Source of the DNA: Alphaproteobacteria bacterium
GTDB taxonomy: Bacteria; Pseudomonadota; Alphaproteobacteria; Caulobacterales; Parvularculaceae
Direction of reading: 5' to 3'
Assembly (NCBI GenBank): GCA_030433215.1
Contig: JAUIMC010000018.1
Span: 1-64,000 of the forward strand
Length of the DNA: 64,000 bases
Shown one piece after another: positions 1 to 9,016 of this stretch. How positions within the stretch are numbered: position 1 is the first letter of the stretch; the number at the start of each line of letters is the position of its first letter. Below the pieces are notes generated by a model. That model was given only the letters and a program-made list of their open reading frames with translations. It searched no databases and was not told the DNA's origin. Made by a program: the position numbers and the translations under genes.

Positions 1-145
1 CGGTGTATTTCGCGATGTCGAGGCCGGTCTTGAAACGGTTCTGAAGCTGCATCCGGGCGACCGATTCCGCGTCGATCCCGTTCCACTGGCCGTTTTGGGC
101 TTCGATGATGCGGCTCGCCGCGCTCAGATTCTCCAGATAGGTCAT
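1..145 (-). CDS. aceA: Isocitrate lyase, N-terminal fragment (cut by window edge)
   Basis: Reading leftwards from the ATG at 145-143, the 48 visible codons begin MTYLENLSAASRIIEAQN and continue with a WNGI segment and then VARMQLQNRFKTGLDIAKYT. This is the start of the longer (about 530-residue) alphaproteobacterial isocitrate lyase. The enzyme splits isocitrate into glyoxylate and succinate in the cytosol, the first step of the glyoxylate shunt. The catalytic KKCGH loop lies outside the window. The gene is divergent from an ScfR/RamB-type regulator at 321 and lies 1.8 kb from malate synthase, so family identity and context agree. The rest of the gene cannot be judged. Confidence 0.88.
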   Translation of the reverse strand, partial: MTYLENLSAASRIIEAQNGQWNGIDAESVARMQLQNRFKTGLDIAKYT

Positions 146-268
146 CGGTCTATCCCTTTGATTCTCTTATGCTGTTTCACCAAAGCGGCGCATGTGGCGC
201 CGCGATTGGCCCTGTAGATAGGCAGGATTTTCCGTCTTGTGCAGGCGCGAAAAAGTCTTATTGTCAAT

Positions 269-313
269 CTTTACAGATTTTTGCTGTAATGTTGTAAAGT
301 TCTGACTTTGCGA
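269..313. promoter_or_regulatory. Nested inverted repeats in the aceA/regulator divergent promoter
   Basis: TTACAG (271-276) and CTGTAA (284-289) form a perfect 6+6 inverted repeat with a 7-nt spacer. CTTTACA (269-275) and TGTAAAG (293-299) form a second, 7+7 pair around it. The element TGACTTTGCGA follows at 303-313; from memory it resembles the RamB half-site of corynebacteria (AACTTTGCAAA-like). The block lies in an AT-rich stretch just upstream of the regulator start. It is the obvious candidate operator for autoregulation and for control of aceA. Binding is inferred. Confidence 0.5.
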
Positions 314-320
314 GGTTGTC

Positions 321-1721
321 ATGGCCAAGGCCGGAAATCGGGATCGCGCCGCTTTCATGGGCCCCCGCCTGCGCCGCTTGCGGCGGGAGATGGGGCTCAC
401 CCAGGCCGTGATGGCCGAGGATCTCGGCGTTTCCCCGTCTTACATTGCGCTGATGGAGCGAAACCAGCGGCCCATGACCGCCGACATGCTCCTGAAGCTC
501 GCGCAGGTTTACGACCTCGATGTCGCCTCGCTCGCCGGCAATCGCGGCGCGGAGTTTTCCGCGCGGTTCGACGGCGTCATGCGCGACCCGCTGTTCGCCG
601 ATCTCGAGCTGTCGCCGATGGATGTGGAAGACGTCTCGCAATCCTATCCGGCCATGGCGGAAGCGGTTATTCGTCTGTACACCGCCTATCGCGACGGCCA
701 GATGGCGCTCGCCGATCGCGGCGATGACGGGCAGGATGCGCCGGATCCTGTGGCCGAAGCGCGCCGGTTCCTGTCGGCGCGGCGAAACTCTTTCCCCTCG
801 CTCGACGATCATGCGGAACGCATCGCCGGCGATATTGGCGACAATTTCACGGCTTATTTCAAGGAGCGCCATGAGCTCAATGTCCGGCGCCTGCCGCCGG
901 ATGTGATGATGGGCGCGGTGCGCCGTCTCGACCGCCATCGCAGCGAACTGGTGCTAGATGAAACCCTGGACAAGGCGAGCCAGACATTCCAGCTCGCGTT
1001 ACAGATCGCTTATCTCGATATGCGTGAGACCATCGACGAGGCGCTGGCCGAAGGCGGCTTTACTTCCGACAACAGCGAACGGCTGGCGCGCCGGGCGCTG
1101 GCCAATTACGCCGCCGGGGCGCTGATGATGCCCTATCGCGCCTTCGTCAAAGCCGCCGAGCGCCGCAAATACGACATTGAAGCCTTGTCGCGCCAGTTCG
1201 GCGCCAGCTTCGAGCAAGTCTGTCATCGCCTCACGACCCTGCAAAAGCCGGGGCAGGAAGGGCTGCCGTTTTTCTTCATTCGCGTCGATGCGGCGGGCAA
1301 TGTGTCGAAGCGGCTCGACGGCGCGGGCTTTCCCTTCGCGCGCCATGGCGGTTCGTGTCCCTTGTGGTCCTTGCATCAGGCGTTTCGCACGCCGCGAGAG
1401 ATCATCACCGAATGGGTTGAACTGCCGGACGGCGAGAAATTCTTCACTATCGCGCGCACGGTCACGGCCGGCGGCGGCGCCTGGGGCGCGCCGCGCGTGG
1501 AACGCGCCATCGCGCTCGGCTGTGCGGAGAAACACGCCCATCGTCTTGTCTATACGCAAGGGATGGATGCTAAATCGGCAAAGCCGACGCCCATCGGCGT
1601 CGCCTGTCGCCTGTGTCACCGCATCGACTGCGCCGCACGCGCCGAACCGCCCATCGGCCGTAATGTCCTGCCTGACGATTACCGCCGCACGGTCGCGCCT
1701 TTCGGCTTTTCGGATCGGTGA
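321..1721 (+). CDS. ScfR/RamB-type short-chain fatty acyl transcriptional regulator
   Basis: 466 residues. Residues about 13-68 are an XRE-type helix-turn-helix (RLRRLRREMGLTQAVMAEDL, then the turn VSPSYIALMERNQRPM). The middle (about 150-240) matches the IrrE/ImmA-like DUF955 region, but at the expected HExxH metal site I see only HRSELVLDE, so metal binding is doubtful. The C-terminal half is DUF2083-like and ends in a cysteine cluster, CRLCHRIDC (about 425-440). Proteins of this build (RamB, ScfR, MccR-type) sense acyl-CoA status and control acetate, glyoxylate-shunt and methylcitrate genes. Its position between aceA and glcB supports that role. The start is chosen by the N-terminal HTH and the AT-rich upstream region; no strong Shine-Dalgarno is seen. 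Confidence 0.85.
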   Translation: MAKAGNRDRAAFMGPRLRRLRREMGLTQAVMAEDLGVSPSYIALMERNQRPMTADMLLKLAQVYDLDVASLAGNRGAEFSARFDGVMRDPLFADLELSPMDVEDVSQSYPAMAEAVIRLYTAYRDGQMALADRGDDGQDAPDPVAEARRFLSARRNSFPSLDDHAERIAGDIGDNFTAYFKERHELNVRRLPPDVMMGAVRRLDRHRSELVLDETLDKASQTFQLALQIAYLDMRETIDEALAEGGFTSDNSERLARRALANYAAGALMMPYRAFVKAAERRKYDIEALSRQFGASFEQVCHRLTTLQKPGQEGLPFFFIRVDAAGNVSKRLDGAGFPFARHGGSCPLWSLHQAFRTPREIITEWVELPDGEKFFTIARTVTAGGGAWGAPRVERAIALGCAEKHAHRLVYTQGMDAKSAKPTPIGVACRLCHRIDCAARAEPPIGRNVLPDDYRRTVAPFGFSDR

Positions 1722-1754
1722 GGGCGCACCAATAACGCGAAACGCATCCCGTAA

Positions 1755-1776
1755 AATTCATCAGAAATGATGAATT
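1755..1776. terminator. AT-rich 9-bp hairpin with GAAA tetraloop
   Basis: AATTCATCA (1755-1763), a GAAA loop (1764-1767) and TGATGAATT (1768-1776) make a perfect 9-bp stem between the convergent ends of the regulator (stop 1721) and glcB (stop 1980). On the minus strand the stem is followed by TTTT-AC, so it may be a weak rho-independent terminator for glcB. It is 200 bp past the glcB stop and AT-rich, so an operator or other role is possible. Confidence 0.4.
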
Positions 1777-1979
1777 CCTGCCGGAAACCCGCATTCGGTG
1801 CGTAGTTATCCACGCGTCTGGCGGCGGGGTTACTATTCATCCGTCGCCGGACTGCGCCCATATCCGAGGCGGAAGAAAGCATCCGCATTCATAAAAGAGG
1901 TCCTGACGGCGGCTGTCTTCCGGGCGGTATAACGCGCCGGAAGAGGCTCTTTGACAATTGAATAAAGTGCGCGGGGCGG

Positions 1980-4127
1980 TTAGGTCGCCGCCTTGGCTTC
2001 CAGCCGGCGTTCGGTCAGGACGAACTCGGTGTAGCCGTTGGGCTGTTCCGCGCCCTTGAAGACGAGATCGCAGGCGCCCTTGAAGGCCGGGCCGTCGAAA
2101 TCCGGCGCCATGGGCGTGTAATTCGGGTCGCCTTTGTTTTGCTTGTCGACCACGGCGGCCATGCGTTTCATGGCTTCCATGACCTGGTCTTCGGTGACGA
2201 CGCCGTGCATCAGCCAGTTGGCGAGATGCTGGGAGGAAATGCGCAAGGTGGCGCGGTCTTCCATCAAGCCGACATCGTGAATGTCCGGCACTTTCGAACA
2301 GCCGACGCCGTGATCGACCCAGCGCACGACGTAGCCGAGAATGCCTTGCGCGTTGTTGTCGATCTCCTCGCGGATTTCGTCTTCGGAGAAGTTTGTCCCC
2401 CCGGCGAATGGCGGCGTCAGAAGTTTGTCGAGATCGCCGGTCGCCTGACCTTTCAGCTCGGCCTGGCGCTTGAAGACGTCGACTTCGTGATAATGCAGCG
2501 CGTGCAAGGTCGCCGCCGTCGGGGAGGGCGTCCAGGCGGTCGTCGCCCCGGCTTTCGGGTGGCCGATCTTCTGCTCCATCATCGCCGCCATCATGTCGGG
2601 CGCCGCCCACATGCCTTTGCCGATCTGCGCCTTGCCGGAAAGCCCGCAGGCAAGGCCGATGCCGACATTGCGCGCCTCGTAAGCCTTGATCCAGACGGAG
2701 TCTTTCACCGCGTTTTTGCGGATCACCGGGCCGCCGGCCATGATGGTGTGAATTTCATCGCCGGTACGGTCGAGGAAACCGGTATTGATGAAAACCAGCC
2801 GTTCGCGCGCGGCGTGAATGCACGCCCCGAGATTGGCGGAGGTGCGTTTTTCCTCGTCCATGACGCCGATTTTGAGGGTGTTCTTAGCGAGCCCCAGCAT
2901 CTCCTCGACGCGGGTGAAGAGCTCCACGGCGAAGGCCACTTCATCCGGCCCATGCAGCTTCGGTTTCACGATATAGACCGAGCCCGCGCGTGAATTCAGG
3001 CGCTTGCCCTTCAGGTCGTGAAGCGCAATGAGCGAGGTCACCGCCGCGTCCATGAAGGTTTCGGGGATTTCCGCGCCGTCCGCATCGCGGATGACGCTCG
3101 TATACATATGGTGGCCGACATTGCGCACCAGCAGCATGGAGCGGCCGTGCAAGGCGAAGGACTTGCCGTCCGGCGCGGCGTAGTCCCGGTCGGCGTTGAG
3201 CGTGCGCGTCATTTTCGCGCCGTTTTTCTCGAATGTTTCTTCGAGATCGCCTTTCATCAAGCCGAGCCAGTTGCGGTAGACATTGACCTTGTCTTCCGCA
3301 TCGACCGCCGCGACGGAATCCTCGCAGTCCATGATGGTGCTGATGGCGGACTCGACGATGACATCGGCGACCCCGGCCTTGTCGGTCTTGCCGATGGCGC
3401 TCGCCGGGTCGATAAGGATTTCCAGATGCAGGCCGTTGTTTTTCAGAAGAACGGCGTCGGGCTTGTCGGCCTTGCCGCGATAGCCGGCGAATTTCGACGG
3501 CTCTTTCAGCATCGTTGCGCCGTTTTCGGTCTCGATGACGAGCGCGCCATTATTGACGTGATAGCCGGTCGCATCGGCGTGAGAGCCTTTTTCCAGCGGC
3601 GCGGCGAGATCGAGCGCGGCGCGCGCGCGGGCGATCACCTTTTCGCCGCGCTTGGGATTATAGCCTTTGCCTTTTTCCGCGCCGTCCGCTTCGGAAATCG
3701 CGTCCGTGCCGTAAAGCGCGTCATAAAGAGAGCCCCAGCGGGCGTTGGCGGCGTTCAGGGCGTAGCGCGCATTGGAGACGGGCACGACAAGCTGCGGGCC
3801 GGCGACGGCGCGCAATTCCTCGTCGACATTGGCAGTCGAGATCTCGAACGGCGCCGGTTCGGGAACGAGATAACCGATTTCCTTGAGGAAAGCCGTATGC
3901 GCGCCGACATCGTAGTTTCCTTTGTTCGCGCGAAACCAGTCGTCGATTTTCGCCTGCCGCGCGTCCCGCGCGTCGAGCAGCGCGCGGTTGCGGGGCGCCA
4001 GATCGGCGACGATCTTTGCAAAATCCTGCCAGAAATCGCCGGCCAGGATTCCGGTTCCGGGCAAAGCCTCTTTCTCGATGAAAGCTTCAAGCAGCGGATC
4101 GATCGTTAATGGCGTGCGTGTGGTCAT
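1980..4127 (-). CDS. glcB: Malate synthase G
   Basis: 715 residues, the usual length of the G isoform (about 720). It condenses glyoxylate with acetyl-CoA to malate and CoA, completing the glyoxylate shunt. Recognised blocks include [17 protein letters not shown] and [20 protein letters not shown] in the TIM barrel, [20 protein letters not shown], and the C-terminal segment [19 protein letters not shown], where the catalytic aspartate of this family lies. The start [18 protein letters not shown] fits the family N-terminus. It is transcribed towards the regulator and is divergent from the ferredoxin reductase at 4257. With aceA and the ScfR-type regulator it forms a compact acetate/fatty-acid growth locus. 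Confidence 0.96.
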   Translation of the reverse strand: MTTRTPLTIDPLLEAFIEKEALPGTGILAGDFWQDFAKIVADLAPRNRALLDARDARQAKIDDWFRANKGNYDVGAHTAFLKEIGYLVPEPAPFEISTANVDEELRAVAGPQLVVPVSNARYALNAANARWGSLYDALYGTDAISEADGAEKGKGYNPKRGEKVIARARAALDLAAPLEKGSHADATGYHVNNGALVIETENGATMLKEPSKFAGYRGKADKPDAVLLKNNGLHLEILIDPASAIGKTDKAGVADVIVESAISTIMDCEDSVAAVDAEDKVNVYRNWLGLMKGDLEETFEKNGAKMTRTLNADRDYAAPDGKSFALHGRSMLLVRNVGHHMYTSVIRDADGAEIPETFMDAAVTSLIALHDLKGKRLNSRAGSVYIVKPKLHGPDEVAFAVELFTRVEEMLGLAKNTLKIGVMDEEKRTSANLGACIHAARERLVFINTGFLDRTGDEIHTIMAGGPVIRKNAVKDSVWIKAYEARNVGIGLACGLSGKAQIGKGMWAAPDMMAAMMEQKIGHPKAGATTAWTPSPTAATLHALHYHEVDVFKRQAELKGQATGDLDKLLTPPFAGGTNFSEDEIREEIDNNAQGILGYVVRWVDHGVGCSKVPDIHDVGLMEDRATLRISSQHLANWLMHGVVTEDQVMEAMKRMAAVVDKQNKGDPNYTPMAPDFDGPAFKGACDLVFKGAEQPNGYTEFVLTERRLEAKAAT

Positions 4128-4256
4128 GTCCTTCCCCGGATGATGTCAGGCTCATCCCATATAGGTTCATGAGTGAAATGGAATAGGCAAATCGGATTTA
4201 AGCTGTTATTTCCCCTGACTGCCTGAAGCCGTGGAAATATAAAAACGAATTCGCTT
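4128..4256. promoter_or_regulatory. Divergent promoter region glcB / ferredoxin reductase
   Basis: A 129-bp AT-rich gap (4155-4250) between two divergent starts. It must hold promoters for both genes. I could not fix -35/-10 boxes with confidence, and I see no copy of the 269-299 inverted repeats. Confidence 0.35.
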
Positions 4257-5474
4257 ATGACCGTCGAACGCATCGTTATCATTGGCGCCGGACAAGCCGG
4301 CGCGCAGGCCGCCGTCTCGCTCCGCCAGGGCGGCTACAAAGGCGTGATCACGATGATCGGCGCCGAAGCCGCGCCGCCTTATCAGCGCCCGCCCTTGTCG
4401 AAGGCTTATCTGAAAGGCGAGCTCGAAGAGCCGCGGCTTTATCTACGCCCCGCCGAATTTTACGAAGCCCAGAAGATCGATCTCCTGCTAGGCGACAGGG
4501 CTGTCGGCATCGACCGCAAGGCGAAAATTGTTGTCACCGATGAGGGGGAGACGTTCTCTTACGATGCGCTTCTTCTTGCGACCGGCGCGCCGCCGCGGCG
4601 GTTGAAAGCGCCCGGCGCCGATCTCGACGGCGTTCATTATCTGCGCACGCTTGCGGACTCCGAACGTTTGCGGCCCATGCTTTCAGCGCCGGGCCGGGTC
4701 ATTATTGTCGGCGCCGGTTATATCGGGCTCGAAGTCGCCGCCGTGGCGCGAGCCCATGGGCGCGAGGTGACCGTGCTTGAAATGGCGCCGCGGGTGCTGG
4801 CGCGCGTCGCGAGCGAGCCGGTCTCGGAATTCTATCAGGCGCTGCACCGGGAGAAGGGCGTTGATCTGCGCCTCGGCGCGGCCTTTGAGGCGTTCGAGGG
4901 CGAACACCGCATTCACGCCGCGCGGCTCAAGGACGGCGAAGAGATCGAGTGCGTCGCTGCGCTGGTGGGCATCGGCGCCGCGCCGGAAACCAAACTCGCC
5001 GAAGAGGCGGGTCTTCTGGTGGAGAACGGCATTGTCGTCGACGAACAGGCGCGCACCATCGATCCGTCGATTTTCGCGGCGGGCGATTGCACGAACTTTC
5101 CCTCGCCCCGTTACGGAAGGCGCATGCGTCTTGAATCGGTGCCGAACGCCATCGAACAGGCGAAAGCGGCGGCGGCGAATATGATCGGCGGCGACGTGAT
5201 TTACGATGCGCTGCCCTGGTTCTGGTCGGATCAGTATGACGTGAAGCTTCAGACCGTCGGGCTATGCGAAGGCTATGACGCGCTTGTGGTGCGCGGCGAT
5301 CCGGATGCGAAAAAATTCGCCGTCTGGTATCTGAAAGACGGCAAGGGGCTCGCCGTCGACGCGATCAACGACCCGGCGTCTTTCGCCATGGGTAAAAAAC
5401 TGATCACCGCCGGAACCGCGCTCGACGCCGCAAAGCTTGCCGATACGAGCGTCGATCTCAAAACGCTCGTTTAA
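4257..5474 (+). CDS. Ferredoxin/rubredoxin-NAD(+) reductase, FAD-dependent
   Basis: 405 residues, typical of the CamA/FdR/ThcD class that passes electrons from NAD(P)H through FAD to a ferredoxin or rubredoxin. The FAD-binding GxGxxG is at the N-terminus (IIGAGQAGAQAA), LLATGAPPRRL follows near residue 107, and the NAD-binding GxGxxG is VGAGYIGLEVAA (about 151-163). The second FAD motif is IFAAGDCTNFPSP (about 273-285), and the C-terminal reductase domain starts near PWFWSDQYD. No ferredoxin, P450 or oxygenase is adjacent, so the partner is unknown; the Rieske oxygenase at 25.6 kb is one candidate. The stop codon interleaves with that of dctM in 4 bp. Confidence 0.88.
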   Translation: MTVERIVIIGAGQAGAQAAVSLRQGGYKGVITMIGAEAAPPYQRPPLSKAYLKGELEEPRLYLRPAEFYEAQKIDLLLGDRAVGIDRKAKIVVTDEGETFSYDALLLATGAPPRRLKAPGADLDGVHYLRTLADSERLRPMLSAPGRVIIVGAGYIGLEVAAVARAHGREVTVLEMAPRVLARVASEPVSEFYQALHREKGVDLRLGAAFEAFEGEHRIHAARLKDGEEIECVAALVGIGAAPETKLAEEAGLLVENGIVVDEQARTIDPSIFAAGDCTNFPSPRYGRRMRLESVPNAIEQAKAAAANMIGGDVIYDALPWFWSDQYDVKLQTVGLCEGYDALVVRGDPDAKKFAVWYLKDGKGLAVDAINDPASFAMGKKLITAGTALDAAKLADTSVDLKTLV

Positions 5475-7096
5475 CCGTAAAGCACCTTGGGCAGCCAGGT
5501 TGCGATCTGCGGATAAAAGGCGAGCACGCCGAGCCCGATAATCTGGATCGCGATATAGGGCAGGGCGCCGCGATAGATGTCCATGGTCCGCACTTCCGGC
5601 GGGGCGACGCCGCGCAGATAGAACAGCGCGAAGCCGAATGGCGGCGTCAGGAACGACGTTTGCAGATTGATCGCCATCATCACCCCGAGCCATACCGGAT
5701 CGAGCCCCATGGCGAGGAGCGGCGGGCCCACCAGCGGCACCACGACCAGCGTGATCTCGATGAAATCGAGAAAGAAGCCGAGGATGAACATCACGAACAT
5801 GACCATGACCACGGCGCCGAACACGCCGCCCGGCGTCGCTTCGAGAGCGCGGTGCACCGTGTCGTCGCCGCCCAGCCCGCGAAACACCAGCGAGAAGAGC
5901 GCGGCGCCGATGAGGATCGTGAAGACCATGGTGGTGACGCGCGCGGTCTGATCGAAGATCGGCGCCAGCGCCTTTTCCCGGCGCAACTGGAACAGGCTCG
6001 CCACAAGCCCCCATGGCGTCAGCGCGAAGAGAATGAAGGCGATGACAATGCCGATATTTTCCATGTCCGATGCGTGCGCCCGCCCTAAACGCAGATCGAG
6101 AAGAGAGGTGATGACGAGAAGCCCGATAATCGCCGCGGCGGAAACCAGGACGGCTGGCCGGCCGGCCAGGAGCGCGCTCTTCGGCGCAAGGCGCATCCCT
6201 GCGATCAACAGCGCGCCGATAGCGCCGACGCTTGCCGCTTCCGTGGGCGTCGCCACCCCGGCGAGGATCGAGCCGAGCACCGCGACGATCAGAATAAGCG
6301 GCGGCGGCAGGGTTTTCATGGCGGCGAGCCAGACTTCGCCGCGCGAACCGAGCTCCGAGGCGGGAATGGCCGGCGCCATTTTCGGGCGAGTCAGCGCCAC
6401 GATAATTTGCCAGAGCAGATAAAAGCCCACCAGCATCAACCCCGGAAACAACGCCCCGGCGAAGAGATGCCCGACCGACACCGTGTCCGGGGACATGATG
6501 CCCTGCTGCAATTGCGCGCGCTGATAGGCGTTGGAGATGACGTCGCCCAGAAGGATGAGCACGATCGATGGCGGAATGATCTGGCCGAGCGTGCCCGCCG
6601 CGGCGATGGAGCCGGACGCAAAGGCCGGATCGTATCCCCGGCGCAGCATGGTCGGTAGGCTGAGCAATCCCATGGTGACGACGGTGGCGCCGACAATGCC
6701 GGTGGAGGCGGCGAGGAGCGCGCCGACAATTGTCACCGACAGGCCGAGCCCGCCCGGCAGCGAGCCAAACAGTTTCGCCATTTCATCCAGGAGCTCTTCG
6801 GCGATCTTCGATTTCTCGAGAATGACGCCCATGAGAATGAACATCGGCACCGCGATCAACGTCGTGTTGGTGACGGCGCCGAAGACGCGCTGGGGAAACG
6901 GAATCAGATAGGAGATGTCAAAGACGCCGAAGGTCAGCCCCAGCACGGCGAAGACAAGCGCCGTGCCGGCGAGGCTGAACGCGACCGGAAAGCCAGCCAT
7001 CAGGCAGGCGCACAAAGCCACAACCATGAGGATGTCGAGCCAGCCGGCGATGGTGCAGGCGCAAAAAGCGACATTGGCGATTTCGAATTCCATCAA
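5471..7096 (-). CDS. dctM: TRAP transporter large permease (DctM), extended form
   Basis: 541 residues, about 100 more than the usual 420-440-residue DctM. Hallmarks of the large subunit are present: PMFILMGVILEKS, the SLPGGLGLSVTIVGALLAASTGIVGATVV block, GTLGQIIPPSIVLILLGD, and the C-terminal GVMMAINLQTSFLTPPFGFALFYL. The extra length is a hydrophobic insertion between residues about 250 and 370 (AVLGSILAGVATPTEAASVG, LLAGRPAVLVSAAAIIGLLV), probably added membrane segments. It drives uptake with the Na+ gradient together with DctQ, whose stop overlaps this start (ATGA, 7093-7096). Last gene of the transcription unit dctP-dctQ-dctM. Confidence 0.9.
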   Translation of the reverse strand: MMEFEIANVAFCACTIAGWLDILMVVALCACLMAGFPVAFSLAGTALVFAVLGLTFGVFDISYLIPFPQRVFGAVTNTTLIAVPMFILMGVILEKSKIAEELLDEMAKLFGSLPGGLGLSVTIVGALLAASTGIVGATVVTMGLLSLPTMLRRGYDPAFASGSIAAAGTLGQIIPPSIVLILLGDVISNAYQRAQLQQGIMSPDTVSVGHLFAGALFPGLMLVGFYLLWQIIVALTRPKMAPAIPASELGSRGEVWLAAMKTLPPPLILIVAVLGSILAGVATPTEAASVGAIGALLIAGMRLAPKSALLAGRPAVLVSAAAIIGLLVITSLLDLRLGRAHASDMENIGIVIAFILFALTPWGLVASLFQLRREKALAPIFDQTARVTTMVFTILIGAALFSLVFRGLGGDDTVHRALEATPGGVFGAVVMVMFVMFILGFFLDFIEITLVVVPLVGPPLLAMGLDPVWLGVMMAINLQTSFLTPPFGFALFYLRGVAPPEVRTMDIYRGALPYIAIQIIGLGVLAFYPQIATWLPKVLYG

Positions 7097-7863
7097 CCGC
7101 GCTCCTTCAATTGCGCGGCGGCGCGCCAGGCATTGACGAAGCCCGCCATCATCAACAAGACCGCGAAGGCGGGAATGAAGGATTTCAGGATAAACAGCGC
7201 CTGAATGCCCGAGGATTCATTGGAGCCTTCGCCCACGGCCCAGGAACGCGCCACGTAAGGCGAGGCGGTCCAGACCAGCAGCAGGCAGACGGGAAAGAGA
7301 AAGAGATAGGTGCCGGCGAGATCGACCAGCGCTTTGCGGCGCGGCGGCGCCTCGCGGTAAAAGATGTCGACGCGCACATGATCGTCAGTGAGGAGCGCGT
7401 AGCCTCCGGCAAGCAGGAACACCGCGCCGTGCATATAGGTGATCGATTCCTGCATGAAGATGAAATTGACGCCGAAGACATAGCGCAGGACGACGACGGC
7501 GAACTGAACCAGCGCCATGGCGAGCAGGATCCACATGACGAGGCGCCCGGTCGTGCGCGTCACGCCTTCGAAAAGGCTCGAGAGCCCTGCGGTCGCGCGC
7601 TGAAAGCCAGCCCCCGTGACGGCGATAAAGGTGAGTACGAAAAGCCCCAAAAACCAGAAGAGCTTTTGCGCCGACGGCGTGATCGCAAGGATCGGCGCCA
7701 GCCGTGCGAAAAGAACGCCGGCGGCGACAACCGCCAGGACGCTTGCCGCCCAGACAAAGAGCGGACGTTTGTCCGAAATGAGGAAGGCGAGCGGCAGGAA
7801 GAGGAGCGGGAACATGACGCCCGCCGCGATCCAGTTCAGTATATCCCCTGAAACATTCAGCAT
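7093..7863 (-). CDS. dctQ: TRAP transporter small permease (DctQ), extended form
   Basis: 256 residues; ordinary DctQ proteins have four helices in 160-200 residues. Here the DctQ core is about residues 90-250 (FVVVLRYVFGVNFIFMQESITYMH-like region, then DDHVRVDIFY). About 85 extra N-terminal residues carry two or three further hydrophobic segments (GVMFPLLFLPLAFLIS, FVWAASVLAVVAAGVLFA, FLGLFVLTFIAVTGAGF). The start lies 1 bp after the dctP stop and the end overlaps dctM, so translation is coupled. It forms the inner-membrane complex with DctM. The extension, like that of DctM, suggests a subtype rather than a misread start. Confidence 0.85.
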   Translation of the reverse strand: MLNVSGDILNWIAAGVMFPLLFLPLAFLISDKRPLFVWAASVLAVVAAGVLFARLAPILAITPSAQKLFWFLGLFVLTFIAVTGAGFQRATAGLSSLFEGVTRTTGRLVMWILLAMALVQFAVVVLRYVFGVNFIFMQESITYMHGAVFLLAGGYALLTDDHVRVDIFYREAPPRRKALVDLAGTYLFLFPVCLLLVWTASPYVARSWAVGEGSNESSGIQALFILKSFIPAFAVLLMMAGFVNAWRAAAQLKERG

Positions 7864-7864
7864 C

Positions 7865-8980
7865 TTAGAGGTCGAACGCTTTGCGGCGCGCGGCCATATA
7901 GGCTTCGTCCGAGATGCGGCTCCATTCCATGGAGCGCACGAGCGACTCCCGGAAGCTCTGATAGATGCGGTTCGTGATGTCGTCGGTCGCCGCGGCTTCC
8001 TCGAGCACGGTTTTGCTGGCCTCGGCGAGGGCGTCCATCACATCGGCCGGCATCTGACGCAGCTCAACGCCGTGTTCGTTGAGAAGCGTTTCGAGCGCGA
8101 TGGCGTTGTGATGGGTGAACTCGGCGATAGAGATATTGTTGGCGCGCTGACAGGCGCCGATGACGATCGACTTTTCCGTCGCCGTGAAGCTGTTCCACAG
8201 ATCGAGATTGATTCCGCAGGCGAGCTGCGAGCCAGGTTCGTGAAAGCCCGGCCAGTAATAATATTTCGCTTCCTGATAAAAGCCGAAGGCGAGATCGTTC
8301 CAGGGTCCCACCCATTCGGTGGCGTCGATGGCGCCGGATTGCAGCGAGGGATAGATCTCGCCGCCGGGGATCGCCACCGCAGAAGCGCCGATGCGGCGCA
8401 GGACTTCGCCGCCCAGCCCCGGCATGCGCATTTTGAGCCCGCGCATGTCTTCAATGGAATTGATTTCCTTCTTGAACCAGCCGCCGAGCTGGTGGCCGGA
8501 ATTGCCCGCTGCGATCGGCTTGATGTTGAAGCGCGCGGAAAGCTCGTCCCAGAGCGGCTGGCCGCCGCCGAATTCCGTCCAGGCCATGATTTCCGGCAGC
8601 GTCATGCCGAAGGGAACGGCCGTGAAGAAATTAAAGCCCGGCGACTTGCCGACCCAGTAATATTCCGCGCCGTGATACATGTCTGCCGCGCCGTTTGAGA
8701 CGGCGTCGAAACTTTCAAAGGCGCTGACAAGCTCGCCCGCCGCGAGCACGCGCACGGTCATCGCGCCGCCGGACATTTCGGTGATGAATTGCGCGACGCG
8801 CTCCGGCATGGTGCCGAGACCGGGAAAATCCTTCGGCCAGGTGGTCACCATTTTCAGTTCGCGCTGCGAGACCGATCCCGGCAGGACGGCGCCGCCGGCC
8901 GGAACCCCGCATTCGCATCCGGCCACGAGTCCCGCGGCGCCTAAAGCGCCGCCGGTGAGCAATTGTCTGCGTTTCATCAT
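7865..8980 (-). CDS. dctP: TRAP substrate-binding protein, TakP-like, predicted lipoprotein
   Basis: 371 residues. The N-terminus has MMKRRQLLTGG followed by a hydrophobic stretch ending LVAGC, giving a twin-arginine-like start and a lipobox, so the protein is probably anchored in the periplasm. The body matches the TakP (2-oxoacid-binding) branch: a TTWPKDFPGLG opening, ADMYHGAEYYWVGKSPGFNFFTAVPFG, FGGGQPLWDEL, GNSGHQLGGWFKKEI, GAIDATEWVGPWNDLAFGF and YYYWPGFHEPGSQ. By analogy it would deliver a 2-oxo or related carboxylic acid to DctQM, which would fit a glyoxylate/C2-acid locus. The ligand is inferred. It is the first of the three TRAP genes. Confidence 0.88.
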   Translation of the reverse strand: MMKRRQLLTGGALGAAGLVAGCECGVPAGGAVLPGSVSQRELKMVTTWPKDFPGLGTMPERVAQFITEMSGGAMTVRVLAAGELVSAFESFDAVSNGAADMYHGAEYYWVGKSPGFNFFTAVPFGMTLPEIMAWTEFGGGQPLWDELSARFNIKPIAAGNSGHQLGGWFKKEINSIEDMRGLKMRMPGLGGEVLRRIGASAVAIPGGEIYPSLQSGAIDATEWVGPWNDLAFGFYQEAKYYYWPGFHEPGSQLACGINLDLWNSFTATEKSIVIGACQRANNISIAEFTHHNAIALETLLNEHGVELRQMPADVMDALAEASKTVLEEAAATDDITNRIYQSFRESLVRSMEWSRISDEAYMAARRKAFDL

Positions 8981-9016
8981 GAGGCTGAGGGCCCCTCCCT
9001 CCCATACTTCTTATTT

